Positions 1 to 11,870 of a stretch of DNA of 64,000 nt are shown here, piece after piece. Each line of letters opens with the position of its first letter. Position 1 is the stretch's first letter. The position numbers were made by a program, and so were the translations under genes. Under the pieces are notes generated by a model, which was given only the letters and a program-made list of their open reading frames with translations, was not told the DNA's origin and did no database searches. The stretch spans positions 3,096,714 through 3,160,713 of the forward strand of contig JAQFVV010012506.1 of assembly GCA_028023455.1 (NCBI GenBank), in the 5' to 3' direction. Origin of the DNA: Epiperipatus broadwayi (Eukaryota; Onychophora; Udeonychophora; Euonychophora; Peripatidae).

Positions 1-400
1 CTGAAAATGGTATGCAAAAAAAAACGCTGCTGCACTCAATAAAACGATGCAACAAATAGGAAAAAATACACTTTTAAATCTCGCGTGTCAAGACAAAAAA
101 AAAATCTCGTAAATTCGGATAATTACAGCGGTATGCCTTCAGGCTTATGACGTAATAGTAATGTAACAAAAAATAAAATTTCTAGAATTAGTCATGTCAG
201 TGTCTTCGTTGCCATGACAACGTTCATGTGTTTTTCCGACGACGCAAATATCAGATAATTACAGTTGTGTGCCTTCAGGCTAATTACGTCATAGCAAGGT
301 AAATACTGGACTACCAAGAAAAGTAAAGTTTGAAAGCCTTAAACAGAGCAAAAATAGAAATTTAAAACATGACCGAAAGATAAGGATCTGGGTCATAAAA
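1..400. promoter_or_regulatory. Divergent 5' segment with tandem CRE-like motifs
   Basis: This segment does not match the start of the downstream LTR (5159-5385). It holds two diverged copies of a roughly 60-base unit (about 114-165 and 249-305), each with GATAATTACAG and TGCCTTCAGGCT. Each copy carries an ATF/CREB-like octamer: TGACGTAA at 148-155 and its reverse complement TTACGTCA at 284-291. Between them lies GTTGCCATGACAAC (208-221), one mismatch from an RFX X-box palindrome. It may be an alternative U3 enhancer of the LTR or the flank of a truncated LTR. A regulatory role is inference from motifs only. Confidence 0.35.
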
Positions 401-1683
401 GTACACATTTGACGATAAAACGAAATGCATGTATGAAGTATGATAAAGACAGCAATAATTTATGCTTGTCAGTAATGTCAAAAATAAAAAACATTTTATT
501 AAAAATCTGTTTAATTAAAAAAAAATGAATAAATAAATAAAAGTACATAGTGCTACGAAATTATGTAAAGGCAAATCTATAAATGGCCGAAGGCACATTC
601 AGAAAAGCAAAGGTGTGAACAACAGCGAAAACAAAGAATCGAAAAGACAAAGAACTGGGGGATTTTAATTAAAAGTATGATTAGAGTTGGAGACTTCTTG
701 TCAAGTGGTTGGTAAAAACACTGCTCCAATAATTAATAAGCAGCCACAGTTAACAAGATATGATTTCTAACATCGGTGCCTCATCAAGAATGGCTGGCTA
801 AGGGCCGTTGTGATTGCCTGCCGATCCAGACTCACTGTGCTCCAATGGTTCCCATCTAGATGTAACAACTGCCAATGTAGCACCTGCTGGAGGGTTTGTT
901 TTGCCTGATCCTTGATGCCCTAAATGCAGAGGAGCTCCCACAACCAAAATCTAACTTAGGAGTGACCGTCCCTGCTAAAGAAGTGGAGAAATTCCATGTG
1001 GCAGTCAGCAAGACTTCAAATTAATTCAGAGACTTAAAAACCTAGGTAAATATGTATACTACATTTTATATTTCCATGTGCACATACTTTTATTGAGACA
1101 ATGGCCAAATTCTTACTTTGAATGATAAAGACATTCTTTAACTTTTAATATATACCCTGAATGACGATCTATAAATGTACAATCATTTATAGGATCTTTG
1201 GCCTTGTGTACCCGTAGCATTATAGCATATAATCTGTTTTATTGAGTGTAAATGATTTAAAGAATTTATTTTATTGTTAATTTATATTTATTATTGATTT
1301 AAATCTGTTTCATCTCATTCTTCGCCACTCCCAAAGAGTAATATATTCGTAGGGCATGGGAAATAATTATTACTCATTTTGAGTACTGAATTAACACATG
1401 AAACCAGTGGTGCAGTATTTTGATCCCATTAAAATTTATAAATATCCAAGCGCTGTAACTCTGTAAAATCTTACAGCAGTCAGGAGACAGTGACCGGGAA
1501 AAATAACCTGGGGCTATACCCGTATAGTTACAGGTTCAGTCAAGTACGGATATAGACTCGTTTATGTTTGTATGTTCTCTCTGCTTGTGGTAGCGGAAAG
1601 TGGATGATCTTGAATTTTAAGAATTCCCCATTATATAGAAATAAAAGGGAAGTTAAGCTTTTAATTGGTGTGTTTCCCTTACA
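401..1683 (+). mobile_element. 5' LTR (matching part) of LTR retrotransposon, element 1
   Basis: This stretch matches 5386-6658 along its whole length with scattered substitutions and small indels (for example a deletion near 625 relative to the other copy). It ends CTTACA, where the other copy ends ATTACA, the expected 3' edge of an LTR whose 5' edge is TGTAAT. A TATA-like box (TATAAAT) sits near 579. It contains the 16-mer AAGAATGGCTGGCTAA at 786-801, which also occurs in the repeats of element 2. Upstream of about 401 the match stops, so the first 227 bases of the other LTR are missing or replaced here. Confidence 0.8.
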
Positions 1684-1687
1684 ATTT

Positions 1688-1705
1688 TGGGGGGCAATCC
1701 AGGAT
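1688..1705 (+). other. Candidate primer binding site of element 1
   Basis: Four bases after the LTR end lies TGGGGGGCAATCCAGGAT. It resembles the tRNA-Pro primer binding site used by several retroelements, matching at 13 of 18 positions by my alignment. The position is right for a minus-strand primer site. The match is imperfect, so the tRNA identity is tentative. Confidence 0.4.
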
Positions 1706-2016
1706 ATCTATTGCTGTGCTGTCAGTGATCATGTGTTGAATAAATTTTATAAAATAATGTAAATATTTTCTAAAAAAAAAAATTAATATATGTGTTTTTA
1801 AAATATATAAAATTAGCATCGTAAATCAGAGTGGTTAGAAGTGAAGACGAAAGGGATAATTTTTTTTTCACTTTATAATACTTTATATATGTATTTCAAC
1901 ATCAAATGTGTACAAAGGATATAGAAGGAAGGGGAAAATTTTAATATTAAGAAAGTTTTTGAAGTTCGTTGTGACGTATTTAATATAAGACCAGAAGTAT
2001 TCAAATATAATCGTCA

Positions 2017-2620
2017 CGAACAAAGAATTGATTATCTCGATGTAATTGCTGAGAACAAAATATAAATGGTGTCAGTCAAGTAGAAAAAAAAAGAATAAAA
2101 CAAAGTTTCATGAAATTTTTAATTGTCACATATATATGTTAAGCTGAAGAAATATATATGTGTGAATAGTCACATATTCCAGTTAAGTTAAAAAATAAAT
2201 GGATGTATGAATTCATAGTCGTAATAATAAAGTGTATTGAAATATAATTATAGCGATCAAACGTAGATTATCTAGATGTGATTGTTGTTAACGAAAGGTA
2301 AACTAGTTAAGTTTTAAAAAAAAGAATTAAAATAAAGTTTCAGGAAGGTTTTCATTATAAATAATCAAATAGTCACGTATTCCAGTTAAGTAAAAAAAAA
2401 TGTATGTATGAATTCATAGTCGTAATTATAAAGTGTATTCAGCTATAATTATAGCGATCAAATATAGATTATCCAGATGTAATTGTTGTTAACGAAAAAT
2501 AAACAAGTTTAAAAAAAGAATTAAAAATAAAATTTCAGGAAGATTTTCATTATGAATAGTCACGTATGTAAGTTAAGTTGAGGAAAATATATATGTATGA
2601 TTTTAAAAATAATCATGAGG
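2017..2620 (+). repeat. Tandem repeats of about 200-230 bp in the leader of element 1
   Basis: At least three diverged tandem units are visible. Each contains a block like GATCAAACGTAGATTATC (starts near 2022, 2256 and 2457), then AATTGTTGTTAACGAAAA, AAAGTTTCAGGAAG, GTCACGTATTCCAGTTAAG and GTATGAATTCATAGTCGTAA. The array lies between the left LTR and the gag-like frame, so it would be transcribed as untranslated leader. Confidence 0.75.
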
Positions 2621-2920
2621 ATAACTTGATCAATAAATTACCAACATATCCGGTACAACAAAGTATATCTGTTAAATGGAAGGAAATATATATGTATGAT
2701 TTTAAAATAGTAAAGTGATCAATAAAGTACAAACATAGTGGGTGTAATGAAGGATGTTAGTGTGTTAAAGAAAATATATGTATATGATTTGTTTTAAACA
2801 GCCGTAACCTTAAAGTGATCGAAAACTACAAACGTAATATTAGAAAATAAAATATTGGTGGGATTTTATGACCGTGATAAGAAAGCGATAAGTAAAGTAC
2901 CAAGGTATAACATAGAATAA
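2575..2920 (+). repeat. Second tandem array (about 95 bp period) in the leader of element 1
   Basis: Four decaying units share GAAAATATATATGTATGATTTTAAAA followed by GTGATCAATAAAGTACAAAC-like blocks (near 2627, 2717, 2817 and 2886). The array directly follows the longer-period array and uses related sequence, so the leader looks like nested rounds of tandem duplication. Confidence 0.6.
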
Positions 2921-3365
2921 TAAGAAATGGAAAAATAAATTGTGTGGGTGAAGTGGCGATAGCCTTAACGAAATTGAATAATAAATGAATACACTTAACA
3001 CTACCCTATAGCAGGAACTCAAATTCAGTTGAAATTATAGTTAAAGGTAATACATAAGAGCATTATTAATTGAAGTATAGTGAGTCAGAGTTGGATAAGT
3101 AGGGGAAATATAGGACAATCATCAAGGTGGGATGGGCAGTCAAATGAATCTAGGGCAGGGAGACAAGATGGTGAACCAGAGTGCGGATGTTTGGGTTGGC
3201 TAGCGGTCTAAATGCTAACTAACAGATAACAAATAAATTAAATAGCTAATCAAAGTAAAAAGCAAAGAGTCAGTAGAAAGAAATTTTTTTATATAAATAT
3301 ATTTGGAAGAGTTTAGTAAAACAATACTAACAAACACAGATCAAAGGTTGAATAAATTGATATCT

Positions 3366-4280
3366 ATGCGTACAAGGTCCCAAGCTAAAATGGACCTTCA
3401 AGAAAAGGAAGCAAAAGAAGGGAATGAAGATAAGGAGATGAAAGTAAAGGGTAAAATAAACTATAGTGATATCATGGATATGCTAAAGCAAATGAGGGTT
3501 GAGCAACAGCAATTCATGAAAGAATACATGGACAGACAGGAGAGAAGGATGGAAGAATGGTGGATAAAGATAGAAATGGACAACCAGAAAAGAATTGTTG
3601 AAGCCATAGAAGAGATTAGAAATGACTTCATCAAGCAATCAGAGGCAAAGAACACAGGAAATAGACATGACAGGGAAATTAAGTGGGATGAACAAAAGAG
3701 TATGGAGCCATGTGTATATGATGAATTAGAAAGGGCCAAGAGTATAGATAGAGAGTCAGCAGAGTTTGATCTGAGAGAAGACATAGGGCAGCCAGAGAAG
3801 AGAATAAGAAAGTTAGATAAAGAAGAGAAAGTGGAAGTGATAAGAGTAGAAGATCATAGGATGATGATGAGCATGCAGGAGAATATAAGTCAGGTAGTCA
3901 AGGTAGTAGAAAAGTTAGACTTAAAATTTGAAGAGAGGATAAGTGAGTCAGCCGGTAACAGCGCATATATCGGGATAGAATGCATCAAGTCAAGAGCCAC
4001 TGGAGGAGATACAGACAAGGGATATGCATATAGACCACCTCCAAAGGAACCACTTGAAATTAAAAATGGTTGGGATCCTAGTAAAGGATGATGGAAGGAA
4101 AACAGAAGAGATTGTACAGAGTGGAACCCAAGAGGACAGGAAGATAAACAATATAGATGTAAGACTGAATGGAAGTGGCCATACAAATGGACAGAGGATA
4201 GAGAACATAGGGATCAAAATCCGTATCCCAGAGGCAGATGTGATGTCAATAGAGAAAGACAACCACCCGATAAAACCTAA
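3366..4280 (+). pseudogene. Gag-like coiled-coil ORF of element 1, broken by an in-frame TGA
   Basis: The frame is open from a TTG at 3303, but the first ATG is at 3366 (protein start MRTRSQAKMD), and I prefer that start. The product is very rich in Glu, Lys, Arg, Gln and Met. An N-terminal TRSQ motif is followed by a predicted coiled coil (around MLKQMRVEQQQFMKEY and QERRMEEWW), a layout seen at the N terminus of some Ty3/gypsy Gag proteins. The frame meets TGA at 4089-4091 and then stays open in the same frame to TAA at 4278-4280, adding a basic, Trp/Arg-rich tail. No CCHC zinc knuckle is evident. No protease, RT or integrase follows. The element is therefore probably non-autonomous and this copy is damaged. 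Assignment to Gag is by position and composition, not by a catalytic motif. Confidence 0.6.
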
Positions 4281-4664
4281 GTGTGATCACTAATAAAGGA
4301 TGGATTCACTGGAACAAGATTGGAAATGGAATTGGACCATGAGTAATGGAAAATGGACAATGAAATTAGGAAATATTGATCATGAAAATATAAAGAAGAA
4401 TGAGCCAGTAAATGGCCAAACAGTATAAAGGGCTTTAGGATAAACTAAGAAAACAGATGATAGATAGTAGTGTGAGATCGTAGATAGAGGCTGAAGGTGT
4501 GTAGGTATAGATATTTGTAGGTGGATCTTAGCAGTATATGGTGAGCCCTCTCTGTTATGCATTCATGTGTGTTCTGCAATCACCAGATCCTATATAGAGA
4601 AGACAGGGACAGAGAGCCCCTTCTCATAATGACTCACTGGATTAAGATTTCCAGTTAGATATTT

Positions 4665-4808
4665 GACAAATATCGTGAGTCAATGGATTACAATCTAAGG
4701 TATGGGGAAAGAATCCCTTTATAAAAATACGAGCTATCAGTAAAATATTCTGAGCTCATGGATGAGCTGGATGAAAAGATGCCAGCCTCCCAACCCACCT
4801 CGGTGTAG
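4665..4808 (+). pseudogene. Short vestigial reading frame near the 3' end of element 1
   Basis: Forty-seven codons stay in one frame with a single internal TAA and end at TAG (4806-4808); the last part reads SELMDELDEKMPASQPTSV. The position, just inside the 3' LTR, is where the end of a pol or accessory ORF would lie. No domain is recognisable, so this may be a relic of a deleted pol or simply chance. Confidence 0.25.
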
Positions 4809-5142
4809 TGACCAGAGTTGTCACTTAGAGGATTATCATTTGTAAAATGTGAGGTATGAACAGGTTTAATCGAGTCACAGAGATATCCTGTGAATTCAAA
4901 CCTGTATATACAAGTAGGAGGCAGAAATAAAACTCATGTATTGTTTATAGCAAGATTAAATCGGTTTAGTAATACTGGTTGGGTTGTTAGAGTAGGGATG
5001 TAATTTTCCTGGTTGCCTCTCTAGGAATAATCTCATCCCCAAGTCATATTAGGAGTGCATGGATATAAAAAAAGGTTCAAACAGTAGTTAGGAGCATCTA
5101 GCTCTTAATGTATTAAATTAAAAAAATTTTAAAAAAAATTTT

Positions 5143-5158
5143 AAAATGAGGGGAACGG
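5143..5158 (+). other. Polypurine tract of element 1
   Basis: AAAATGAGGGGAACGG lies immediately before the TGTAATGTGATG that begins the 3' LTR. A purine-rich run abutting the LTR start is the plus-strand primer of LTR retroelements and fixes the LTR boundary at 5159. Confidence 0.65.
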
Positions 5159-6658
5159 TGTAATGTGATGATCGCACATACTGTGGTCACACATATAGAT
5201 ATTTAACATTTAAAGAATATTAAATATTCCGTTTGGAATACTAAAAAGTGAGTTTAAAAAATTATAAACAAAGTAATGTTTTAATTAAGAAAAGAGAGGG
5301 AATTAGAATCGAAAAGATACTTATCTTTTAGCCTCCAAACACAAGATTTTGTGAAATGAAAATAAGTTAGAAATATTGAAATTGTACATTTGACGATAAA
5401 ACAATATGCATGTATGAAGTATGATTAAGACAGCAATAATTTATGCTTGTCAGTAATGTCAAAAATAAAAAACATTTTATTAAAAATCTATTTAATTAAA
5501 AAAAATGAATAAATAAATAAAAGTACATAGTGCTACGAAATTATATAAAGGCAAATCTATAAATGGCCGAAGGCACATTCAGAAAAGCAAAGGTGTGAAC
5601 AACAAGATCGAAAGGACAAAGAACTGGGGAATTTTAATTAAAAGTATGATAAGAGTTGGAGACTTCTTATTGAGTGGTTGGTAAAAACACTGCTCCGATA
5701 ATAAGCAGCCACAGTTAACAAGATATGATTTCTAACATCGGTGCCTGATCAAGAATGGCTGGCCAAGGGTCATTGTGATCACCTGACAATCCAGACTCAC
5801 TGTGCTCCAATGGTTCCCATCTAGATGTAACAACTGCCAATGTAGCACCCGCTGGAGGGTTTGTTTTGCCTGATCCTTGATGCCCTAAATGCAGAGGAGC
5901 TCCCACAACCAAAATCTAACTTAGGAGTGACCGTCCCACTAAAGAAGTGGAGAAATTCCATGTGGCAGTCAGCAAGACTTCAAATTAATTCAGAGACTTA
6001 AAAACCTAGGTAAATATGTATACTACATTTTATATTTCCATGTGCACATACCTTTATTGAGACAATGGCCAAATTCTTACTTTGAATGATAAAGACATTC
6101 TTTAACTTTTAATATATACCCTGAATGATGATCTATAAATGTACAATCATTTATAGGATCTTTGGCCTTGTGTACCCGTAGCATTATAGCATATAATCTG
6201 TTTTATTGAGTGTAAATGATTTAAAGAATTTATTTTATTGTTAATTTATTCTATTAAATATATTTATTATTGATTTAAATCTATTTCATCTCATTCTTTG
6301 CCACTCCCAAAGAGTAATATATTCGTAGGGCTTGGGAAATAATTATTAATCATTTTGAGTACTGAATTAACACGTGAAACCAGTGGTGCAGCATTTTGAT
6401 CCCATTAAAATTTATAAATATCCAAGTGCTGTAACTCTGTAAATCCTACAGCAGTCAAGAGACAGTGACCAGGGAAGATAACCTGGGGCTATACCCGTAT
6501 AGTTACAGGTTTGGTCAAGTACAGATATAGACTCATTTATGTCCGTATGTTCTTTCTGCTTGTGGTAGCAGAAAGTGGACGATCTTGAATTTTAAGAATT
6601 CCCCATTATATAAAAATAAAATGGAAGTTAAGCTTTCAATCGGCATGTTTCCATTACA
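5159..6658 (+). mobile_element. 3' LTR of element 1
   Basis: This 1500-base LTR begins TGTAAT and ends ATTACA, a perfect 6-bp terminal inverted repeat. It starts right after a purine-rich tract. From 5386 on it is a close copy of 401-1683. Downstream it abuts a TA-rich microsatellite, so the target duplication cannot be read. Differences from the left copy (several per 100 bases in places, plus indels) suggest an insertion that is not recent. Confidence 0.85.
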
Positions 6659-6926
6659 ATATATATATATATATATGTGTGTAAGCCTAAAAATATGTGC
6701 ATTTCAACATTTTTGTGGTTCAAATCCTAAGATCTTTGCAAACATTAATCTATCAAAGGCAAGATTTTATTATCATTATTATACTTTGATTTACAAGCAT
6801 CAAATGTTATGTGTTCACTGCTTCGACACTAATCTCTTCAGATAATTTAATGATTATTGATAATCATTTATTAAACCAGAGATAGTAATATATATATATA
6901 TTGTGCCAGTCAAAATATGCTTATCC

Positions 6927-6967
<41 letters not shown>

Positions 6968-7739
6968 AATGGATGTTTAAGACACCATTACAAAAATTAT
7001 AGTTTTATAGAGGTGAAGAAAATAAAATAAATTTTTATATAAGGTTTCATTTGTAAAACTTGATTAAAAGTTTTTTTTAAATGCTTGTACAAATATATAT
7101 GTATGTGTGTGGGAATTATATTTTAATACCACAGTTATATTTGGTTTCTAAGATTTTTTTTTTTTTGTTAAATTTATGTTAAAGTAAAGTATACAAATAG
7201 ATTGCTTTTCAGATTTGGGGATTTAGATTGATAAGGCTAATTAAAAAGAAAGAAAACAAAAAGAAAAGAATTTTTCATTAGTTAATTCCTAGATCTGTAA
7301 AGGGCAATTTATTTTGTTAATTAGATAACTATTGTTATCTAGATCGAGAATTTTTAAATTTTAATTAAAAAGAAAAAGTTTGGTAATTGGTTTAAAAGAT
7401 ATTATTCAGATATAACAGGCTGAATCAGGCCATTGGATTATCTTTGACTAGCTTTCAATACTTGCATCAGCTAGTATACTTGCACCAGCACAAATAGACA
7501 GACACCAACTCTGACAGGAGAATTGCATGATTTCTGCCAAAATACTTGGAAAGAATGATTCCTGCATATTCTGAAAGCTGATCCAGTAATTATTCTACCT
7601 AGAATGAACATTAAACCTACAGCAAGAATATTTTCTTTACCATGATGTGCTAAGCTTCTTGCCAGGACAGGTTCGGACATCCTGTGTCTCCATTAACTGC
7701 CTATAATGCCATAAGAACCGGCTCCAAAGAAACCACTAA

Positions 7740-8760
7740 CCAACTCGCCCAAGCCTACCGTCAGTGAATCCCGAGTAACGGACTATAATTAAGAAGTCTA
7801 GTGCACTAGCGTTTAACTAAATTATTAAGGTACCTTATGCTCCACAATTTAAATAATTTTGTTGTCTTAGATTTGTTTTTTTTTTTTCAAATATAAATGT
7901 TTTTCAAGTTGTATATTATGTAATTCGTTTTCTGTGTGCTTGATAATTTTTTTTTCTTTCAAACCTATTACTGTCCATCCTATTTAAGTCTTAGTAAGTA
8001 AGATAGTAGCTTATTTTAATCTCACATTCCTTGTCATTACAGAGCGCAGTCTGGATATTACAGACTAATTTAATTGGCTTTTGGCTTGTGACCCATTTTT
8101 GATAGCCGTACTTATGTCGCGACCTTAATTATTAGTAATAGATGATTACAAAATATAATAGTCTTCAGTTTTATTTCTTAAAGCTTCCAATTCATTTATT
8201 AGGGGCACGTACGATCGTTTTAACCCTTTCTATAGGTAGATCGTGAGCTCCTAGCCTGTCTCACTCAGAGGGAGGTCAATCGATTGAAAGTAATAACTTT
8301 CAACACTCTTTTTATTATTATTAATGTTTTGGAAGCTACCTTCGCATTTCTTCTGTTTTGACATAAATCTCTTTTCCTAACTATGGGTTATAAGCAGGAA
8401 GCTAACCTCCCCTGGTATGACGTAAGATCACTGTATACTTACTAATACTTCTGCTACTGCCAGTATTTTGCACTCTTTCACACACAGGAAATCGCTCTCA
8501 AAGCCATATAAATATTTTAGTTTAATTTTGTGAATGTACGTGTAGTACATATTTTAAGTGTGCTTTAAAGTTTATTATTTTGATTTATGTTCATTTAATC
8601 ATACTTTTAATAAAATTATTTATTTATTCCTTTACTTAGTTGATTTTGTTTTCTGTTGCTACCTTTCCAACTCACTGAACAAAACATAGATCTCATTTGC
8701 TTGATTGAGCTAGTCCGGCGCATTTGATTCGCATATCCTGTAACCCCTTAAAAATAAATG
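7740..8760. mobile_element. Possible solo LTR or old promoter-like segment
   Basis: This kilobase has more even base composition than its surroundings. It includes a TGACGTAA element (near 8415), a TATA-like CATATAAATA (near 8504), several AATAAA signals (8600-8640) and GC-containing blocks such as GTACGATCG and TAGTCCGGCGCA. A motif at its edge, GATGTGATGTGATGTATTATGGCT (8769-8791), recurs inverted near 15350-15375. The organisation resembles a degraded LTR, but I find no partner copy or clean termini in the window. Confidence 0.3.
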
Positions 8761-8803
8761 TCTAGTGATGTGATGTGATGTATTATGGCTTTTTTTTTTC
8801 TGG

Positions 8804-8808
<5 letters not shown>

Positions 8809-8862
<54 letters not shown>
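8809..8862. repeat. (TA)n microsatellite
   Basis: About 27 uninterrupted TA units. Confidence 0.95.
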
Positions 8863-8866
<4 letters not shown>

Positions 8867-11819
8867 GCCATTACAATTTAGTCATTAGCTAAATTTATAG
8901 TAATGTGCATGTAAGAAAATGTAAAACCCAAAATCATCATCACATTTTTATATAACAATAAAGGAAGCTGTAAGGCATCCAAGTTTAAACCCTACAAGAT
9001 CCAGTTTTAAAAGCTTTAGACAGAAAGAGAGTGGGTCAACAATTATATTCTTTATTTGTTTGTGTGTTAATAAAACTCAAACAGAATGGTCCACACATTT
9101 AATTATTTAATATTTTATTTTTTTCTGTTAAAAAGCAAAGTTGCACATATATATAGGCAATGTATGTGTAAACTATTTAATTGTTTTATATTTCAAATAT
9201 TCAACATTTTAACTTTCTTCAAAACTAACCTATGCTTGATCAATTTTAATATCTTATTTTATACTTCTATTTTTGCTTTTCTATAATTGTAAGTGGGAAT
9301 TGAAAAAGTTAGATTTAATTTTAAATATTAGGGTTATAATTTCTAAACTAGCATTCATGTTATTTTAATGGACAGTTTATGAATGATTTGAAATGATAAA
9401 GTATGTGTGTACATTACATACAGAAATTTATATTTATTAAATATTGAAAGAAAAAGAAGGGTTAAATCTGTCAAATTATTTTTTTTTACAATTTTATGTT
9501 AAGAAAAAAAAATCTGTTGAATCAGATATCTATTTTTGTAGCAATTTTGTTTTTGTAAATGATTGTTTGTCATTTTGGGAGCTTAAGTTTGGTGGGAACT
9601 CTAATTTTGAAATTGTCTCATCTTAAGATTAAAGGAAAGAAACTCCAATTTTAGATATTACAGATATACGTGAATAAGTCTATTTTTTTTAAGACAAAAG
9701 TGTCTGAAAACCAGGTGTGTGATTTTTTGAGTTGGTCAAAAATAGCAATTCACACTATCACTAATGGGGTGAGTTGACTCAAAAATCAGATATAAAAGCA
9801 GTCTGGAAAATCAATTGAGCTATTATATTATTGTTATAGTAATATATTGAGAGAGAGAGACCTTTTAAAAATTATTGAAGCTAAAGCAGACAAACATTTT
9901 TAGTTCTGCTAGATAGTTTTTTTTTAAATCATTTTTTATGAAGTTTTGAATGTTGAAAATATAAGAAATGACGGGGTAGAAAAATTAGATATGTGTCCCA
10001 TCAAGACCTGACCATTGCGGAGCCGCAGATCATATAGGAAGGAAAAGATGTCTTGTCTGAAAAATAATATTCTACACCTTTCAACTGACCAGAGAAATAA
10101 GATGTTTTTAGCTGGAAAGAAGAAAACATTCACCTGCATTCGAAAGAGATCAGAAAGATGAATTAATCTACTGATAAATATTAATCATCGAATCCAATTA
10201 ATTGTTCCAGTAACTGAGTTTGAACCCCAGAAAAATTACAATGTGAAAACAACTGCTGTATTTCATCCACGATGAGAATCATGCTGAACGGAAAAATTTA
10301 AAATCGGTATAAGAATTTCTAAATTGTCCACTAAAGCAAATAACCATATTTGAATCATCATCATCAAACAATTATACACCTCAAGAAAGAGATTGTTCCA
10401 ATGTAAAATGGAAATGGTAGCTGCAGAAATATAGACATTATACAAGACAAGTTTGAACCCTTGGAAGTTCGCCACAAAACAAAGGATCGGTAATATGACT
10501 TTTTATATCTATTTTCTTTATGATATCAGAGTCTTAATAAAATTTTAGCTATAAAGTGGTATAGTTTATTTAAAGAACTTTTAAAGACAATTCAGATTGA
10601 TTAAAACCAATAATTTCTTACCAATAATAACCTTGAGCTTCATAAATGGTCTTGAATGTATCAAAATTATTTGTTTATTAATTTACAGTTATGAAATATT
10701 AATGTGTAAAATAATTTTTTGTATTATTATTTTGGTTTTAAATAATATTTTGTTATTATGGGATAAAACACACACCTACATAATAATATTTTTACATGTG
10801 TATAATTGTGTGTGAATGTGAAGTAATAAGCAGTGTTAAAATATTAAATTATTTTGTTTTAAGAAAGTATAGCATTTCAGAGGTAGAAGGGAGGGGAGAA
10901 AATGATTTAAAACTTGTTCGGTAAAACTTGCTCTTTCAATTCTACTAACATTTTTTTTAACATTCTGCTTACATGTTAGATTATAAGGTATGTGTGCCAA
11001 TGAGTGAATATTTTTTTTTATATGAAATACTTTTCTTGTGGATGGAACATTTTAACAAATTGGTTACCCAATTTAATACAATATACTTTTGAAATACATT
11101 TACGGGAAAGGGGGAAGAATTTAAAATTTAATGTTATGATTTTAAAACAGTCGATTATGATTATTGTTGTTATTGTTAATATAAATTTTCATGTAAATAT
11201 AGAAATTTTTATGTATATGTTAGAAATGCAGTAATAAATATTAGTTTATGTTATTAAACGAGGCGTATATATTTCATTAAGAGTAGTCTTTATCAAGTGT
11301 GATCATTCATCATCAATGGTTGAATATTAGTTGTTTAAGATATGATTAAATATGCTAAGATTAACAATAATTATGAATTTCTTTATAAAAATTAGGTTTT
11401 ATGTTTAGGCTTAGTCCTAAAGCTGTGGTTGAAACCATTGTCATTATCGTTATCATTATCATCATCATCATCATCATCAATGTTTTAATTAATGAGCTGT
11501 TTAAATGTTTAAAGGCCATAAATAAATATTGATTTCATAGTATTTAGTGATTTCTTAGTATTATTATAACCACCATCCCATCATCTATTTCATGCAAGGA
11601 TGAGTGAATTGCCATCCTAAATTAATAGTAATCTGAGCTAGTAAAACTTATAAAAAAATATTGAAACACATTTATTATGCTAAGGTCTAAGAAATGATTT
11701 ATGTCTAATGAATTCCACTTCAGTTTAAAGATGTTTTATGTTACCTAGGTGTTTACTTAAATATTAGTGCATACAGTGCTATGGGTCTAAAATCAAAATC
11801 ATACATTTTGTAAGAAATA

Positions 11820-11870
11820 AGGTACCAAAAGGGATTCAAACCCGGTACATGTGAAAGGTTATTAGATATA
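11820..11870 (-). mobile_element. Possible SINE fragment (B-box-like)
   Basis: Read on the minus strand it contains GGGTTTGAATCCC, close to the tRNA-type B box GGTTCGAATCC with a CpG-to-TpG change. No convincing A box or tail is visible, so this is only a possible SINE remnant. Confidence 0.25.

Noticed and set aside
7471-7680. Minus-strand 69-codon frame with a membrane-protein feel (LAVGLMFILGRIITGS)
   Set aside because: I could not match it to a family, neighbouring frames contain stops, and hydrophobic frames are common in AT-rich DNA.
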